From the NCBI RefSeq assembly GCF_024362695.1, contig NC_065424.1, positions 8,062,786-8,126,785 on the forward strand: a stretch of 64,000 nt of DNA, read 5' to 3'. Numbering within the stretch: the stretch's first letter is position 1; every line of letters begins with the position of its first letter. Below the pieces are notes generated by a model. That model searched no databases. It was not told where the DNA came from and was given only the letters and a program-made list of their open reading frames with translations. Positions 43,521 to 55,800 of this stretch are shown in pieces. Source of the DNA: Pectinophora gossypiella. Lineage: Eukaryota > Arthropoda > Insecta > Lepidoptera > Gelechiidae. The position numbers were made by a program, and so were the translations under genes.

Positions 43521-44112
43521 GTTTGCTATTGAATTTATCACGTTATTATCGAAAGTACGGCTGAAATTCCTAAAGGTGATCCGGTAGCAAAATTTATTAA
43601 TTTAGACGTTTTCAATAGACTTTATATTATTTTACACAGTAATACATCTTCAATACGATTATCTTACTAATAAAAATGCTGTAGTTAACTACAGCACTAA
43701 ATAAATCACAAGATAGTTTTAGTGGTTTACTAGTTCTTCGACTTTACTGTTTTGACAGTTACGTTTTGATAATCAAAAAAACTAGGTAGGTACTAAGACA
43801 ATACATGATAAACATCAAAGTAGTAATATCAAAACGCAAAAGAAACATTCAAAATATAGGCTCACGTTATGTCAAGATTCGTAAAATTAATTTCTTTTTG
43901 CCACCTTTTCAAAGTGATAGGTATTGTAAATTAGTTATTTATTCATGAAACGATATAAATAAATTATATGATTGTATTATGGTACAGCTAAAACACTAAT
44001 TAACTCCAGTTTACCGTTTCTTTTGGCGTTAATATTTGTATATTATGTTACGAACGCAGGACAAGGGCAGCCTACGTTCCAGTGGTAAATTACAAAAAAA
44101 GGGACAGCAATA
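43521..44112. promoter_or_regulatory. Upstream region of WDR70
   Basis: About 590 bp of AT-rich sequence between the WDR70 start and the first P-like element, without a recognised repeat. It must hold the WDR70 promoter if there is no 5' UTR intron; no TATA box or clear initiator stands out. Confidence 0.35.
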
Positions 44113-44505
44113 ACAAACAACTCAGAACAATAACTAAAGCATAGAAGGAAGGCTAAAATAAGAATTCAGAAACTATAAACCGGCTCTCTTCTAGCTTACG
44201 ACACAAACTATGAGTGAGAAAAGGACAAATGATTCGCTCTTTGCTTCATTTTTTCCGAGGTTGTCACAACATGAAATGTCATTTGGACCTATTGGACTCA
44301 TTTTAACTCGGCCAAATACATAGTAACATACATAAGAAGATTTTACTTATATTTACCGAACTATTTGACACGGTCGCGTCAACTGTGTTTACGAGTGTCT
44401 TGTGTTCAGATTGTTTTAAGTGATAATTTAACAATATTTTTCCAAATAAATGGAAAGAAACTTTTATTTATATCAAATAATTGAGTGTCTCGACTGTGTG
44501 ACATT

Positions 44506-45036
44506 ATGTCTTGTGTGGTATGGGGCTGCAGCTCACATTCAGGAAGAAAAGAAAATAGCCAACAACTTCTGTCGTTTCATCGGTAAGTTTTTTGTAATTT
44601 TCTAGTGAAATGTGAACTGCTGAACAATTTTAGGAAAGTAATATGTTTTGCTGAATAGATTTGTAGCATAAAATATTTGAGATATCCATTATATTATACG
44701 TTTCATCGATGAATACGGAATTGATTTGAGGTTATGTTGATTGTCCATAGTGATGTACTAAAATTATCGATACTTTTAATTTTTAGATTTCCTGTAGACG
44801 ATAACAAAGAGAAAGAATGGATAATTCGCATTAATAGACGAAATTGGATTCCAAATAAGTACAGCCGTATTTGCTCGAAACATTTTACTGCGGATTCATT
44901 TATGTGTGTTCCTAATTCAAAGTGGAGGCGTCTTCGAGACGATGCTATTCCTACATTGAACATTATAGATCAGACAGATGAAATGGTGTTTAAATTTAAA
45001 TTTCAGCCTAGCCTGCATCATCTCACTGCTGGATAG
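44506..45036 (+). CDS. THAP-domain protein of P-like element, copy 1
   Basis: Two exons, 44506-44582 and 44787-45036 (donor CG|GTAAG, acceptor TTTTTAG|A, phases agree), give 108 residues. Nearly all of it is one THAP DNA-binding domain: MSCVVWGCSSHSG supplies the first Cys pair (C3, C8), then FPVDDNKEKEWIIRIN with the conserved Trp, then ICSKHF with the C-x2-H pair, and DDAIPTLN, the AVPTIF-like box. After that comes only a short tail to TAG. In P transposases this domain binds the transposon ends. A product without catalytic domain could act as a repressor or be domesticated, but there is no evidence of expression. AATAAA follows at 45114. Confidence 0.75.
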
Positions 45037-45422
45037 ATAGATAAGATATTTGTATCATGTTATCACAACACGTTTATACTATCTATCATTCAACTACATA
45101 TTATTATGTACTTAATAAACTTAGTATATACTAAGTCTGTAGTTGTTTTATGTCTAAACAATTATGAGTTGTACACGTTTTATATAAGTAAATTATTATT
45201 ATCTTTGATTTCAGATATTAAATCCAAAAGTGTCGACTGGATTTACATGAAAAGGTATATCAAATAATTTTCTTTTTTTATATTTTTAACATGATATACA
45301 TATATAGAGTGTATAATTCAACCAGCTGCACAATGCACTTAAATCAGATATATTTTACTTTTATTTTTATAGATTATTTTGTACATATACTATTTTAACA
45401 TTATTATTAAACTTTATTTCAG

Positions 45423-45572
45423 TCAGTTCAAGAAGACGAGATGAAAAATTTTAAAGAAAAGCTGAACAAGTCCCGCCTCAAGATCAAACGACTTAATGAA
45501 AAAAAAAAAAAACAATGTGACAGGGTGTCACAAAGACAGTTTCTAAGCAAATTGACACTGTTTAGAAATTAA
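45423..45572 (+). CDS. Candidate coiled-coil exon of the THAP gene, copy 1
   Basis: After a TTTATTTCAG acceptor the frame reads SVQEDEMKNFKEKLNKSRLK..., charged and heptad-like for ~30 residues, and ends FLSKLTLFRN at a stop overlapping an AATAAA. THAP proteins usually have a coiled coil after the zinc finger. I could not find a donor in the second exon that joins it in frame, so its use is unproven. A small 40-bp exon-like piece at 45215-45254 does not rescue the frame. Confidence 0.35.
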   Translation, partial: SVQEDEMKNFKEKLNKSRLKIKRLNEKKKKQCDRVSQRQFLSKLTLFRN

Positions 45573-46086
45573 TAAATTTGTATTTATTGTAAATATAATG
45601 TACATAATTAATAACGTGTGAAATAAATACTTGCTAATGAAAATGAACAGATTTACGATCTAATTTATATTTCATTTTACCTCCTGTTCTTATTTACTCC
45701 TACTCCAACACTCCAGGTTGATACGAACTGCGCCCAATAAAGAATGTAATGAATGTTATAGATTTGTGTAAGCGACTTAGATAAATCTTGACTAAACCTT
45801 CCTTTACAAATACAAATATACTTTATTGCACACAACATACAATACTTACAAGTTTTACACGAAAGATACAGTACACCACCTACCTACCTTTTACTTTCCC
45901 TTTCTGTTCTCTTATGAATACTTGTATGCCGTATTTTTTTAAGTATAATGCTATATCTAGTAGGTACGAGTATGGTAATCCTAGTATTGAAACAGCTTGT
46001 AGCCCTAGTAAAGACCGCCATTTTATGTTTACAGAGTGGCACGTTTTTTCTGTAGGTATTTCCAGTCCATACTCTTTTCTATGTCT

Positions 46087-46197
46087 ATGGCGTGACCCCA
46101 TCGGGCCTCTTACCGTCTGTGCGGCTTAGACCCGGCGGCGGCGGTTCCAATTTGCACGGCACGTCGATCGACACCAGTGCACGGCGGATGACATCAT
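46087..46197 (-). repeat. Captured retroelement coding piece, copy 1
   Basis: The minus strand matches 1101-1202 closely (GATGTCATCCGCCGTGCACT, GTCTAAGCCGCACAGACGGT) but has an extra CCGCCG and then diverges. The adjoining stretch down to ~45,895 is open on the minus strand (KEYGLEIPTEKTCHSVNIKW) and looks like the end of another retrotransposon. Confidence 0.65.
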
Positions 46198-46635
46198 AAA
46201 TAAATTCGAATATTACAAAATACTTACCGATGAAACGATAACAGTTGGCTATTTTCTTTCCTTCCTGAATGTGAGCTGCAGCTCCAAACTAATATAAACC
46301 AGACAATATAATCCAAAAATGGTTAGATACTTACCTATCAGAGACAGAGTCTCCTTTCATCAAGAAGAAGATAATTGCATCCTACAAAAAGAAATCTTGT
46401 AAAAAAAAATTATCGACATTAATTGTAAGTAAATTTAATTTTATCGACATATTACTAAAGTGAAACCCAACACTAGGCAATGAAAAACTTGTGACAACCT
46501 ACGAAATTACGAAACAATTTTTGTATATGCGTCTTTGTCTAACATTACGCCGGTTCCGTAAGATAAAGTAGAGCAGAATTATAGAGTTCTGTTGCTATTT
46601 TAGCCTTCCTTCTATGCTTTAGTTATTGTTCTGAG

Positions 46636-46678
46636 ACAAACAACTCCATAGCGCGAAAGAGATGGTCACTCAAAAAGT
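46636..46678. other. 43-bp host spacer between the two P-like elements
   Basis: Consists of duplication ACAAACAA (46636-46643), 27 bp of host sequence, and duplication CAAAAAGT (46671-46678). The two insertions are therefore adjacent but independent. Confidence 0.85.
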
Positions 46679-47117
46679 CTCAGAACAATAACTAAAGCAT
46701 AGAAGGAAGGCTAAAATAGCAACAGAACTCTATAATTCTGCTCTACTTTATCTTACGGAACCGGCGTAATGTTAGACAAAGACGCATATACAAAAATTGT
46801 TTCGTAATTTCGTAGGTTGTCACAAGTTTTTCATTGCCTAGTGTTGGGTTTCACTTTAGTAATATGTCGATAAAATTAAATTTACTTACAATTAATGTCG
46901 ATAATTTTTTTTTTACAAGATTTCTTTTTGTAGGATGCAATTATCTTCTTCTTGATGAAAGGAGACTCTGTCTCTGATAGGTAAGTATCTAACCATTTTT
47001 GGATTATATTGTCTGGTTTATATTAGTTTGGAGCTGCAGCTCACATTCAGGAAGGAAAGAAAATAGCCAACTGTTATCGTTTCATCGGTAAGTATTTTGT
47101 AATATTCGAATTTATTT

Positions 47118-47228
47118 ATGATGTCATCCGCCGTGCACTGGTGTCGATCGACGTGCCGTGCAAATTGGAACCGCCGCCGCCGGGTCTAAGCCGCACAGAC
47201 GGTAAGAGGCCCGATGGGGTCACGCCAT
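47118..47228 (+). repeat. Captured retroelement coding piece, copy 2
   Basis: Plus-strand twin of 46087-46197. Confidence 0.65.
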
Positions 47229-47742
47229 AGACATAGAAAAGAGTATGGACTGGAAATACCTACAGAAAAAACGTGCCACTCTGTAAACATAAAATGGCGG
47301 TCTTTACTAGGGCTACAAGCTGTTTCAATACTAGGATTACCATACTCGTACCTACTAGATATAGCATTATACTTAAAAAAATACGGCATACAAGTATTCA
47401 TAAGAGAACAGAAAGGGAAAGTAAAAGGTAGGTAGGTGGTGTACTGTATCTTTCGTGTAAAACTTGTAAGTATTGTATGTTGTGTGCAATAAAGTATATT
47501 TGTATTTGTAAAGGAAGGTTTAGTCAAGATTTATCTAAGTCGCTTACACAAATCTATAACATTCATTACATTCTTTATTGGGCGCAGTTCGTATCAACCT
47601 GGAGTGTTGGAGTAGGAGTAAATAAGAACAGGAGGTAAAATGAAATATAAATTAGATCGTAAATCTGTTCATTTTCATTAGCAAGTATTTATTTCACACG
47701 TTATTAATTATGTACATTATATTTACAATAAATACAAATTTA

Positions 47743-47892
47743 TTAATTTCTAAACAGTGTCAATTTGCTTAGAAACTGTCTTTGTGACACCCTGTCACAT
47801 TGTTTTTTTTTTTTTTCATTAAGTCGTTTGATCTTGAGGCGGGACTTGTTCAGCTTTTCTTTAAAATTTTTCATCTCGTCTTCTTGAACTGA
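47743..47892 (-). CDS. Candidate coiled-coil exon of the THAP gene, copy 2
   Basis: Exact reverse-complement counterpart of 45423-45572, with the same doubt about splicing. Confidence 0.35.
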   Translation of the reverse strand, partial: SVQEDEMKNFKEKLNKSRLKIKRLNEKKKKQCDRVSQRQFLSKLTLFRN

Positions 47893-48278
47893 CTGAAATA
47901 AAGTTTAATAATAATGTTAAAATAGTATATGTACAAAATAATCTATAAAAATAAAAGTAAAATATATCTGATTTAAGTGCATTGTGCAGCTGGTTGAATT
48001 ATACACTCTATATATGTATATCATGTTAAAAATATAAAAAAAGAAAATTATTTGATATACCTTTTCATGTAAATCCAGTCGACACTTTTGGATTTAATAT
48101 CTGAAATCAAAGATAATAATAATTTACTTATATAAAACGTGTACAACTCATAATTGTTTAGACATAAAACAACTACAGACTTAGTATATACTAAGTTTAT
48201 TAAGTACATAATAATATGTAGTTGAATGATAGATAGTATAAACGTGTTGTGATAACATGATACAAATATCTTATCTAT

Positions 48279-48809
48279 CTATCCAGCAGTGAGATGATGC
48301 AGGCTAGGCTGAAATTTAAATTTAAACACCATTTCATCTGTCTGATCTATAATGTTCAATGTAGGAATAGCATCGTCTCGAAGACGCCTCCACTTTGAAT
48401 TAGGAACACACATAAATGAATCCGCAGTAAAATGTTTCGAGCAAATACGGCTGTACTTATTTGGAATCCAATTTCGTCTATTAATGCGAATTATCCATTC
48501 TTTCTCTTTGTTATCGTCTACAGGAAATCTAAAAATTAAAAGTATCGATAATTTTAGTACATCACTATGGACAATCAACATAACCTCAAATCAATTCCGT
48601 ATTCATCGATGAAACGTATAATATAATGGATATCTCAAATATTTTATGCTACAAATCTATTCAGCAAAACATATTACTTTCCTAAAATTGTTCAGCAGTT
48701 CACATTTCACTAGAAAATTACAAAAAACTTACCGATGAAACGACAGAAGTTGTTGGCTATTTTCTTTTCTTCCTGAATGTGAGCTGCAGCCCCATACCAC
48801 ACAAGACAT
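48279..48809 (-). CDS. THAP-domain protein of P-like element, copy 2
   Basis: Exons 48809-48733 and 48528-48279. The second exon is identical in protein sequence to copy 1, and the first reads the same MSCVVWGCSSHSG opening. Intact C2CH residues and splice sites in both copies mean that neither has decayed, consistent with recent insertion or gene conversion. Confidence 0.75.
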
Positions 48810-49202
48810 AATGTCACACAGTCGAGACACTCAATTATTTGATATAAATAAAAGTTTCTTTCCATTTATTTGGAAAAATATTGTTAAATTATCACTTAAA
48901 ACAATCTGAACACAAGACACTCGTAAACACAGTTGACGCGACCGTGTCAAATAGTTCGGTAAATATAAGTAAAATCTTCTTATGTATGTTACTATGTATT
49001 TGGCCGAGTTAAAATGAGTCCAATAGGTCCAAATGACATTTCATGTTGTGACAACCTCGGAAAAAATGAAGCAAAGAGCGAATCATTTGTCCTTTTCTCA
49101 CTCATAGTTTGTGTCGTAAGCTAGAAGAGAGCCGGTTTATAGTTTCTGAATTCTTATTTTAGCCTTCCTTCTATGCTTTAGTTATTGTTCTGAGCAAAAA
49201 GT

Positions 49203-49831
49203 TCTTGTTGACGTTGTTTAGTTATTTAAGCTATAAAAACGTATGTCTTATACGATTCTGAGTATTAGAAAATTAATTCGGAATTTGTGTGCAACTTTAA
49301 TTAAAATCCTGTAAGTAAACTAAATTGTAACATAAATATGCATTTGTAGATGAGTTATAATAAGCAATGTCGTTTTAATTACTCCATACATTCCAACATT
49401 TGTTGGGGTATTTTCGTAGAAAAATGATTTTTGCGCTACCGGTAATTAAAATCAGGTTGATGGTCCACAAATTCGTACGAATCGTCATTGTTTAAATATT
49501 TGCGTGTCCATATCTTTGTGAAGAAAGTAATTAACAACGCATGTGTCCTGAATAATTGTTTTTTATGGCGCATATTTTTTTGTTTATGAGTAAGTTGGTA
49601 TTGGTATAATTCGTCATAAGAATCATTTCGTTTCATTCCTTTGATACTCAAAGTTGAATTCTTATAGCGCAGACCATATTATTCTGATGAAAAGAGATAC
49701 TATATACCACTCATTAATCTTAGTGAGTGAATGGTCAAGTCTTAGTGGGTAGGTCATGTGGTAAAAAAAAAAACTAAAATGGAGCGAAATTCATTCCATT
49801 CCGTGCAGGATTGCGGTCGCGGGTGGTCGTC
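49203..49831. promoter_or_regulatory. Upstream region of the 26-29-p type cathepsin gene
   Basis: About 630 bp between the second P-like element and the start codon. No repeat recognised; an A-rich tract near 49,765-49,775. The transcription start probably lies in the last ~100 bp, but no core motif is certain. Confidence 0.35.
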
Positions 49832-52800
49832 ATGCTGTTCTCCGCCGTAGCCTGCCTGCTCTTAGGCACTGCCCTTGGATATGTTGATAAAGGTAAGTTC
49901 AAACTATTTATTATTCGTCTATAGATGCTATTGTTGTTTTACTAATTTATTTATTTTAAACTTTCCTGTTGTTTTTTTTACATTATTTCTATTAATTATA
50001 GGACATTCTGGAATTAATTTAACTTTTTGTGTTGTGGTTAATAATAAGATAACACAGTTATTTTCTTATTTTTTTTTTTTTAGTTATTTAAGTATCTACC
50101 CTCATTTTGATTAGAAAAGTTTGCCAGGTTTTATTTTATTATTTTGAATCTTGAATGTAATTCTGTAAAAAAGAGACCTGCCAAATCTTCAAGGTAGGTA
50201 AGCTAGTTTTATTTATTCTGTAGTTTAGTAATTAAAAATAAAGCTGATAAACTTAATGTAATCATTTCTACCATTCCAAACCTCAAAAGGAACCCTTATA
50301 GGATCACTTTATTGTCCGTCCATCTGTCAAGACTCTTTTTCTCGAAAACGAGTGGAAGTATCAAGTTGTAATTAACATCTAATAATTATGTCTGCGGTAC
50401 CTTGAAGCTGTGAATAAATAAAGCTTCTAAATTAATCCAATCCAAAGTTATGGCCGTTTTAAGTCTTACTATGTAGAGAGACGAAAAGCCTATAGGGTAC
50501 TTTCCATAGACCTAGAATCATGAAATTTGGCGAGAAAGAAGTCCGTACAGCACAAGTCAAGAAATATGTGAAAATCTTTAAATTGCTCACATTAAAAAAA
50601 TGTTTTTGCGTTTACAAACTTATTTGCTGTTAGTAAACTAATGGCGACCTGTGTCGATGTATGGAGACAATAGTTTTTCAACGACAAACACAGAGCTTCC
50701 GTTATATTATCTTTGTTAATTTACCTCATTTTGTATGGAACACTCGATTGACCGGCTTTTTTATCCAAATGAAGCCGTGTTGAGTCACTTGTAATATAAA
50801 TAAAACACAGACTGCTAAATTCCAATATAAGTTATAATTTATTTATTTTATGAGTCACTAATGACATGCTTTGTTTTATTGAAGTACAAGGAGTTTATAA
50901 AACATTGTTTTAGTTTACCTACTTACTAATATATAATAAAAGTAATATTAACTTTCCTCAACCATAAATGTGAGCGGCGCGATTAAGCCTTCGACAGCTT
51001 ATAATCATCATCATCAGCCCATTAACGTCCCCACTGCTGGGGCACGGGCCTTCCCTATGGATGGATAGGGAGATCGGGCCTTAAACCATCACGCGGGCCC
51101 AGTGCGGATTGGTGGTTATTAACGACTGCTAATGCAGTCGGGACCAGCGGCTTAACGTGCCTTCCGAAGCACGGAGGAGCTCGAGATGAAAACTTTTTTT
51201 TGTGGTCACCCATCCTATGACCGGCCTTTGCGAAAGTTGCTTTACTTCAACAATCGCAGACCGAGCGCGTTAACCGCTGCGCCACCGAGCTCCTCATTGA
51301 GCTTATAATAAAAAAGCGAAAATTTGGGAGTAAAAGTATAATGACAACTAAAAATAAAACAAAATACAAAGAAGTAAAAAATAATAGACAAATACAAAAT
51401 ACATACAAAAGAGATCGCAATGGGCAAGTGCAATCTGCACAATAGGTAAGTGTAGTTTCTTAGGTCTTAGGAGATAAATTATGAAATTCGGATTACTAAA
51501 TACAAACAAATCTAAAGATGACAAAAAACGGTTTATTTTTTCTATTTAACTTATTTATGAATTTTTATAAAGAAAAGCATAATAATAAGTGCGACATTTT
51601 GTCACGTTTTTCTATGACGTCACAGGTTGCTTTTCATACGAATTCCATAGTAATTTCGTGTTTTGAAGTTTAGTAAAAAGTAACTTAATGACTAGTTGGA
51701 AACACCCTATTATAGACGGCGATACGGCTCACCACCAATCACGTTGGTCTAACAGAAAGCTCGGTGAGGTGTGGGTACTTAGTTCATGCCTGTGGGCGCC
51801 GTGGTACCTACGGTCATCATCATCATCAGCCGTACGACGCCCACTGCTGGGCATAGGCCTCCCCCAAGGATCTCCACGACGATCGGTCCTGCGCTGCCCG
51901 CATCCAGCGGCTTCCCGCGACCTTCACCAGATCGTCAGTCCACCTTGTAACGGGCCTACCCACTGAGCGTCGTCCGACACGTGGTGGCCATTCTAGAACC
52001 TTTCCGCCCCAGCGGCCATCGGTTCTCCTCGCTATGTGTCCGTCCGTCACGATCATTAATATGTATACATTTTGGTACCATCTCACATTAACGTTTTTGA
52101 CAAATTGAACTGTAAGTCTCACTAAATGTCAAATATGTTAGTGCGACAGAGTCCTAAAGTGGGTACATTATATTGCTCATGAATGTACAACCGCTTGGTA
52201 CAACTGGTACCGGTACAAATGGACCAACCGTCCGATGGTAGATCTAAGCACATTCCTTACGGAACAACCAATGCCAACCAGGATCGGATAGGGCTTTTAT
52301 GTCGTGGCCACCCATGACCCAACATGTTGCCCAGGATTATGGGTCATGACCCTCATGGATCCGCCCAACATGCATTAAATTTTTTTATGTGGATAAGAAT
52401 GTTGATAATAATGCAGAAAAACGGCCTCCGTGGTCCAGTGGTTGAGCGTTGGGCTCACGATCCGGAGGTCCCGGGTTCGAATCCCGGTGGAGACATATCA
52501 TAAAAATCACTTTGTGTTCCCTAGTTTGGTTAGAACATTACAGGCTGATCACCTGATTGTCCAAAAAGTAAGATGATCCGTGCTTTGGAAGGCACGTTAA
52601 GCCGTTGGTCCCTGTTACTACTTACTGATGTAATTAAGTAGTTGTTACATGAGCCATGTCAGGGGCCTTTCGCGGCTCAATAGTAACCCTGACCCCAGGG
52701 TTGATGTGGTTGGTACTCCACCTCACAACCCACACGATAGAAGAAGATAATGCAGAAAGACAACGGTATCTTGCCAGGAATGTACCACGTCGTGAGCTAC

Positions 52801-55800
52801 CATTGGCACTGCTGGTGGTGTCTGATACATTCTCCAGAAGTCAATAAATGTTCAGTGTGTCACCCACAGATTCTCCACCGCAATGGAGTCCGGTCTACAC
52901 GGTCCGCGGCGACCTGTACATTCCCTACGCTGAGCTGCAGGAGCCGTTTTACGCCTGGTAAGTCTTATGTACACATACATAACAGCCTCCGTGGTCTAGT
53001 GGTTAGAGCGTTAGGCTCACGATCTACTAGCCTTAAACCATGCTAAGATGTTTCATATTTTTATTTTTACTGATACTTTCTTTTCAAAAAATAATTTCTG
53101 GCCTCTTTCGTTTAGCTTCGCTTTTAAAAATATATAACGATGTTCCAGAACTCTAGGGAAACCTATAAATAGCTTAAGTTTAGATAATAAGTGTTGTTAA
53201 ATATGTTTTTATAATGCTGTTGGTTTTCTCAATAAACAATAAATAGTAATATTGTAGAATAAAGGGTTTTGTTTTCTTTCCAAGAAAGAATTGTTTTAGT
53301 TAACCTCACCATTACAAACAACAATTTTCATCGTTTTCAGCCACCCTAATTTTACAATTTTTATGAACTAGATGAGATCTCGAAAATTTCTCGAATCGCG
53401 ATCTCGAATTTGCGATCTCGGCTTAATGTGCCTTCCGAAGCACAGATCATCTTACCTCCGGACAATCAGGTGATCCACCACTGGACCACAGAGGCCGTTT
53501 TCAAATATAGATTTATTCTACGTTCGTCCTGAAGTTTTGTCCCATATTCCGAAAAAATATTAGTTTGTCCCATATCACTATTTAAATTTGTGCTTCGTCC
53601 CAAATCACAAATACTTTCAAGTTACAATCAACGGAAATAAATTATAAAACGCTAAGTACTCGAGTTTAAGTTTAAACTAAAAAAGTATTAAAAATATTTT
53701 ATGTTATATTATTCTTACTTTTTACGAGACAGATTTCGAAGACGGTTTAATTGTTTTAATTAGTATTTAGTTATTTGCTGTTTGTACAAAATTATGTAGA
53801 AAGACATTATCTCCCGTCCCTTTCATACTAGATTTTATACCGTTTAGAAAGAAACGTTTATTATAAAGGGACACCACAGTAACAAATATAAAATAAATAA
53901 CAAATATATAATATAAAACACGGAGTAACACATAACTTACAATCAAACACATAATAAAAAAACAACATACACGAGAAATACAAATAATTGTGTGTATGGA
54001 CTGGTCAACGATGGTGGTGGTGTCCTTTATAAAAGGGCCTCACTCAGCATAAGCCGCGGCGCGAGCCACGACGCTGGTATTCTGTGGACCCTGCTAAGTG
54101 AGGCACGGAAGCCGTGTCTCCCACAAATATAATTTAAATGAATACATAATAATATTTACTTATAAAATAAAGTAGTTTACAAAAACATATATTAAGTTTA
54201 GAGCGAAAGAGACATTATCTTCCGTCATATATAACTTAGAACCGAAGTCCACGCGGACAAAAGACTAGTTTTTAGGGTTCCGAACCTCAAAAGGAGAAAC
54301 AGAACCCTTACAGGATCGCTTTGTTGTCCGTCCGTCTGTCAAGACCCTTTTTGTCGGAAACGCGTGGAGGTATCAAGTTAAAATTAACATCTGATACTTG
54401 TGTATCTTGAAGCTGTGAATAAAACAAGGTTTTTTTTTAAAAAAAAAAACAATCCAAATACATGGACATTTTTAGCCTTATTTTCCTTCATTTTATAAGG
54501 AAACAAAATCTATGGGGTACTTCATGAGGTATTATAGCACAAGGAAAGGAAAAAAAAACGAAAATCGTTAATATGCTGTTCACCAAAAAAAAACCTGTTT
54601 TTACAATTACAAACTTATTTGCAGTTGGTAAACTAATCCCGACCTTATGTCGTATATGAAGCGACAAAGTCAAACTTTCTTCGGAACCCTCGGTGTGCGA
54701 GTCGGACTCACACTTGACCGGCTTTTCATATTCGCAACGAACACATAAATAAAACGCACAGTTATCGTCTCGCGTCGAGTTATCGGTGACCTATAGATAA
54801 AGTTCAACTGTAATATAAACATGTGTTGAGAAAAATATTGTTTATAACAATAATTGCGATAAATCGATGGCCGAGATTTAGATGTGAATGTACTTTGTGT
54901 TAGATAGAATAGATATATGGTTTGTAATGAAGGACTTTCTACGCTATGTTCCCCATAAAATATACAGGGTGTTAGTGACATCGTAACGAATACTGAGGGG
55001 AATGATTCAGACCATGATTCAGAGTTAATATCAAGCGGAATTTTCCGTCGCAAAATTCACGATTTTATATTTTTTAAATTATTTTCAATTCTATACTTTT
55101 GCGATGGAAAATTCAACTTGATATTAGAATAATCAGCAGCTAATACGTAGCTACGTATCAACCATCCGTCTTTTTCCTTGTCGGCGTATAAGAAAGTGAC
55201 GGGTATAACTTAAAATTAAAATTTGGAAGTATCTGCTGGAATCAGAGCGAGTAATAATGTATATGTATGAGGAGCTCGGTGGCGCAGCGGTCAACGCGCT
55301 CGGTCTGCGATTGTTGAAGTTAAGCAACTTTCGCAAAGGCCGGTCATAGGATGGGTGACCAGAAAAAAAAAATCATCTCGAACTCCTCCGTGCTTCGGAA
55401 GGCACGTTAAGCCGTTGGTCCCGGCTGCATTAGCAGTCGTTAATAACCACCAATCCGCACTGGACCCGCGTGGTGGTTTTAGGCCCGATCTCCCTATCCA
55501 TCCACAGGGAAGGCCCGTGCCCCAGCAGTGGGGACGTTAATGGGCTGGTGATGATGATGATAAATAATGTATACAATATGTTTGTTTGTAGGTATGACAA
55601 CAAGAATGGAAAGTCCCGCATCGATTACTACGGTGGAATGGTGAAGACATACCAGCTCACCAGCACGGTCTACCCGCAGTATGGCACCTCTCTTAAGGTA
55701 TACCTTTTTAACATAAAATAAACAGTCTATGTACGTCCCACTGCTGGGCACAGGCCTCCCCTCAATCAACCGAAGGTGGAATGGAGTATAATCCACTACA

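Larger units (their letters stand above)
44121..46635 (+). mobile_element. P-element-like transposon, copy 1
   Basis: 2515 bp. Both ends read inward as an identical 40-bp terminal inverted repeat starting CTCAGAACAATAACTAAAGC (44121-44160 and 46596-46635). Flanking 8-bp duplications ACAAACAA at 44113-44120 and 46636-46643 mark a real insertion. It carries a THAP zinc-finger gene (44506-45036) and a coiled-coil exon candidate (45423-45572). It also carries a LINE 3' tail (about 45812-45890, reversed) and a captured retroelement piece (46087-46197, reversed). No DDE transposase catalytic domain is present, so it is non-autonomous. THAP plus an 8-bp duplication points to the P superfamily; hAT also makes 8-bp duplications but does not use THAP transposases as a rule. 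Confidence 0.85.
46679..49194 (-). mobile_element. P-element-like transposon, copy 2, inverted
   Basis: 2516 bp, the reverse complement of copy 1 (paired positions sum to 93,315 over most of the length). I see one length difference, an oligo-A/T run of 9 bases near 46,401 against 10 near 46,905. The 40-bp terminal repeats are intact. Its own 8-bp duplication, CAAAAAGT, is at 46671-46678 and 49195-49202. Gene content is as in copy 1. Confidence 0.85.

Noticed and set aside
43521..43541. Longer WDR70 N-terminus
   Set aside because: The upstream in-frame codons contain no ATG; MSKKPISF at 43520 is the first.
45788..46129. 113-aa open frame present in identical form at 47186-47527
   Set aside because: It is antisense to a retrotransposon-derived stretch inside the P-like elements; identity only reflects the duplicated element.
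47214..47435. 73-aa open frame (KEYGLEIPTEKTCHSVNIKW) as a gene
   Set aside because: No domain recognised; it lies between a captured retroelement piece and a LINE 3' tail and is most likely the end of that LINE.
44113..49202. Assembly artefact or a single hairpin-shaped duplication
   Set aside because: The two halves have different 8-bp target duplications and a 43-bp unique centre, which a collapsed or mirrored assembly would not create.
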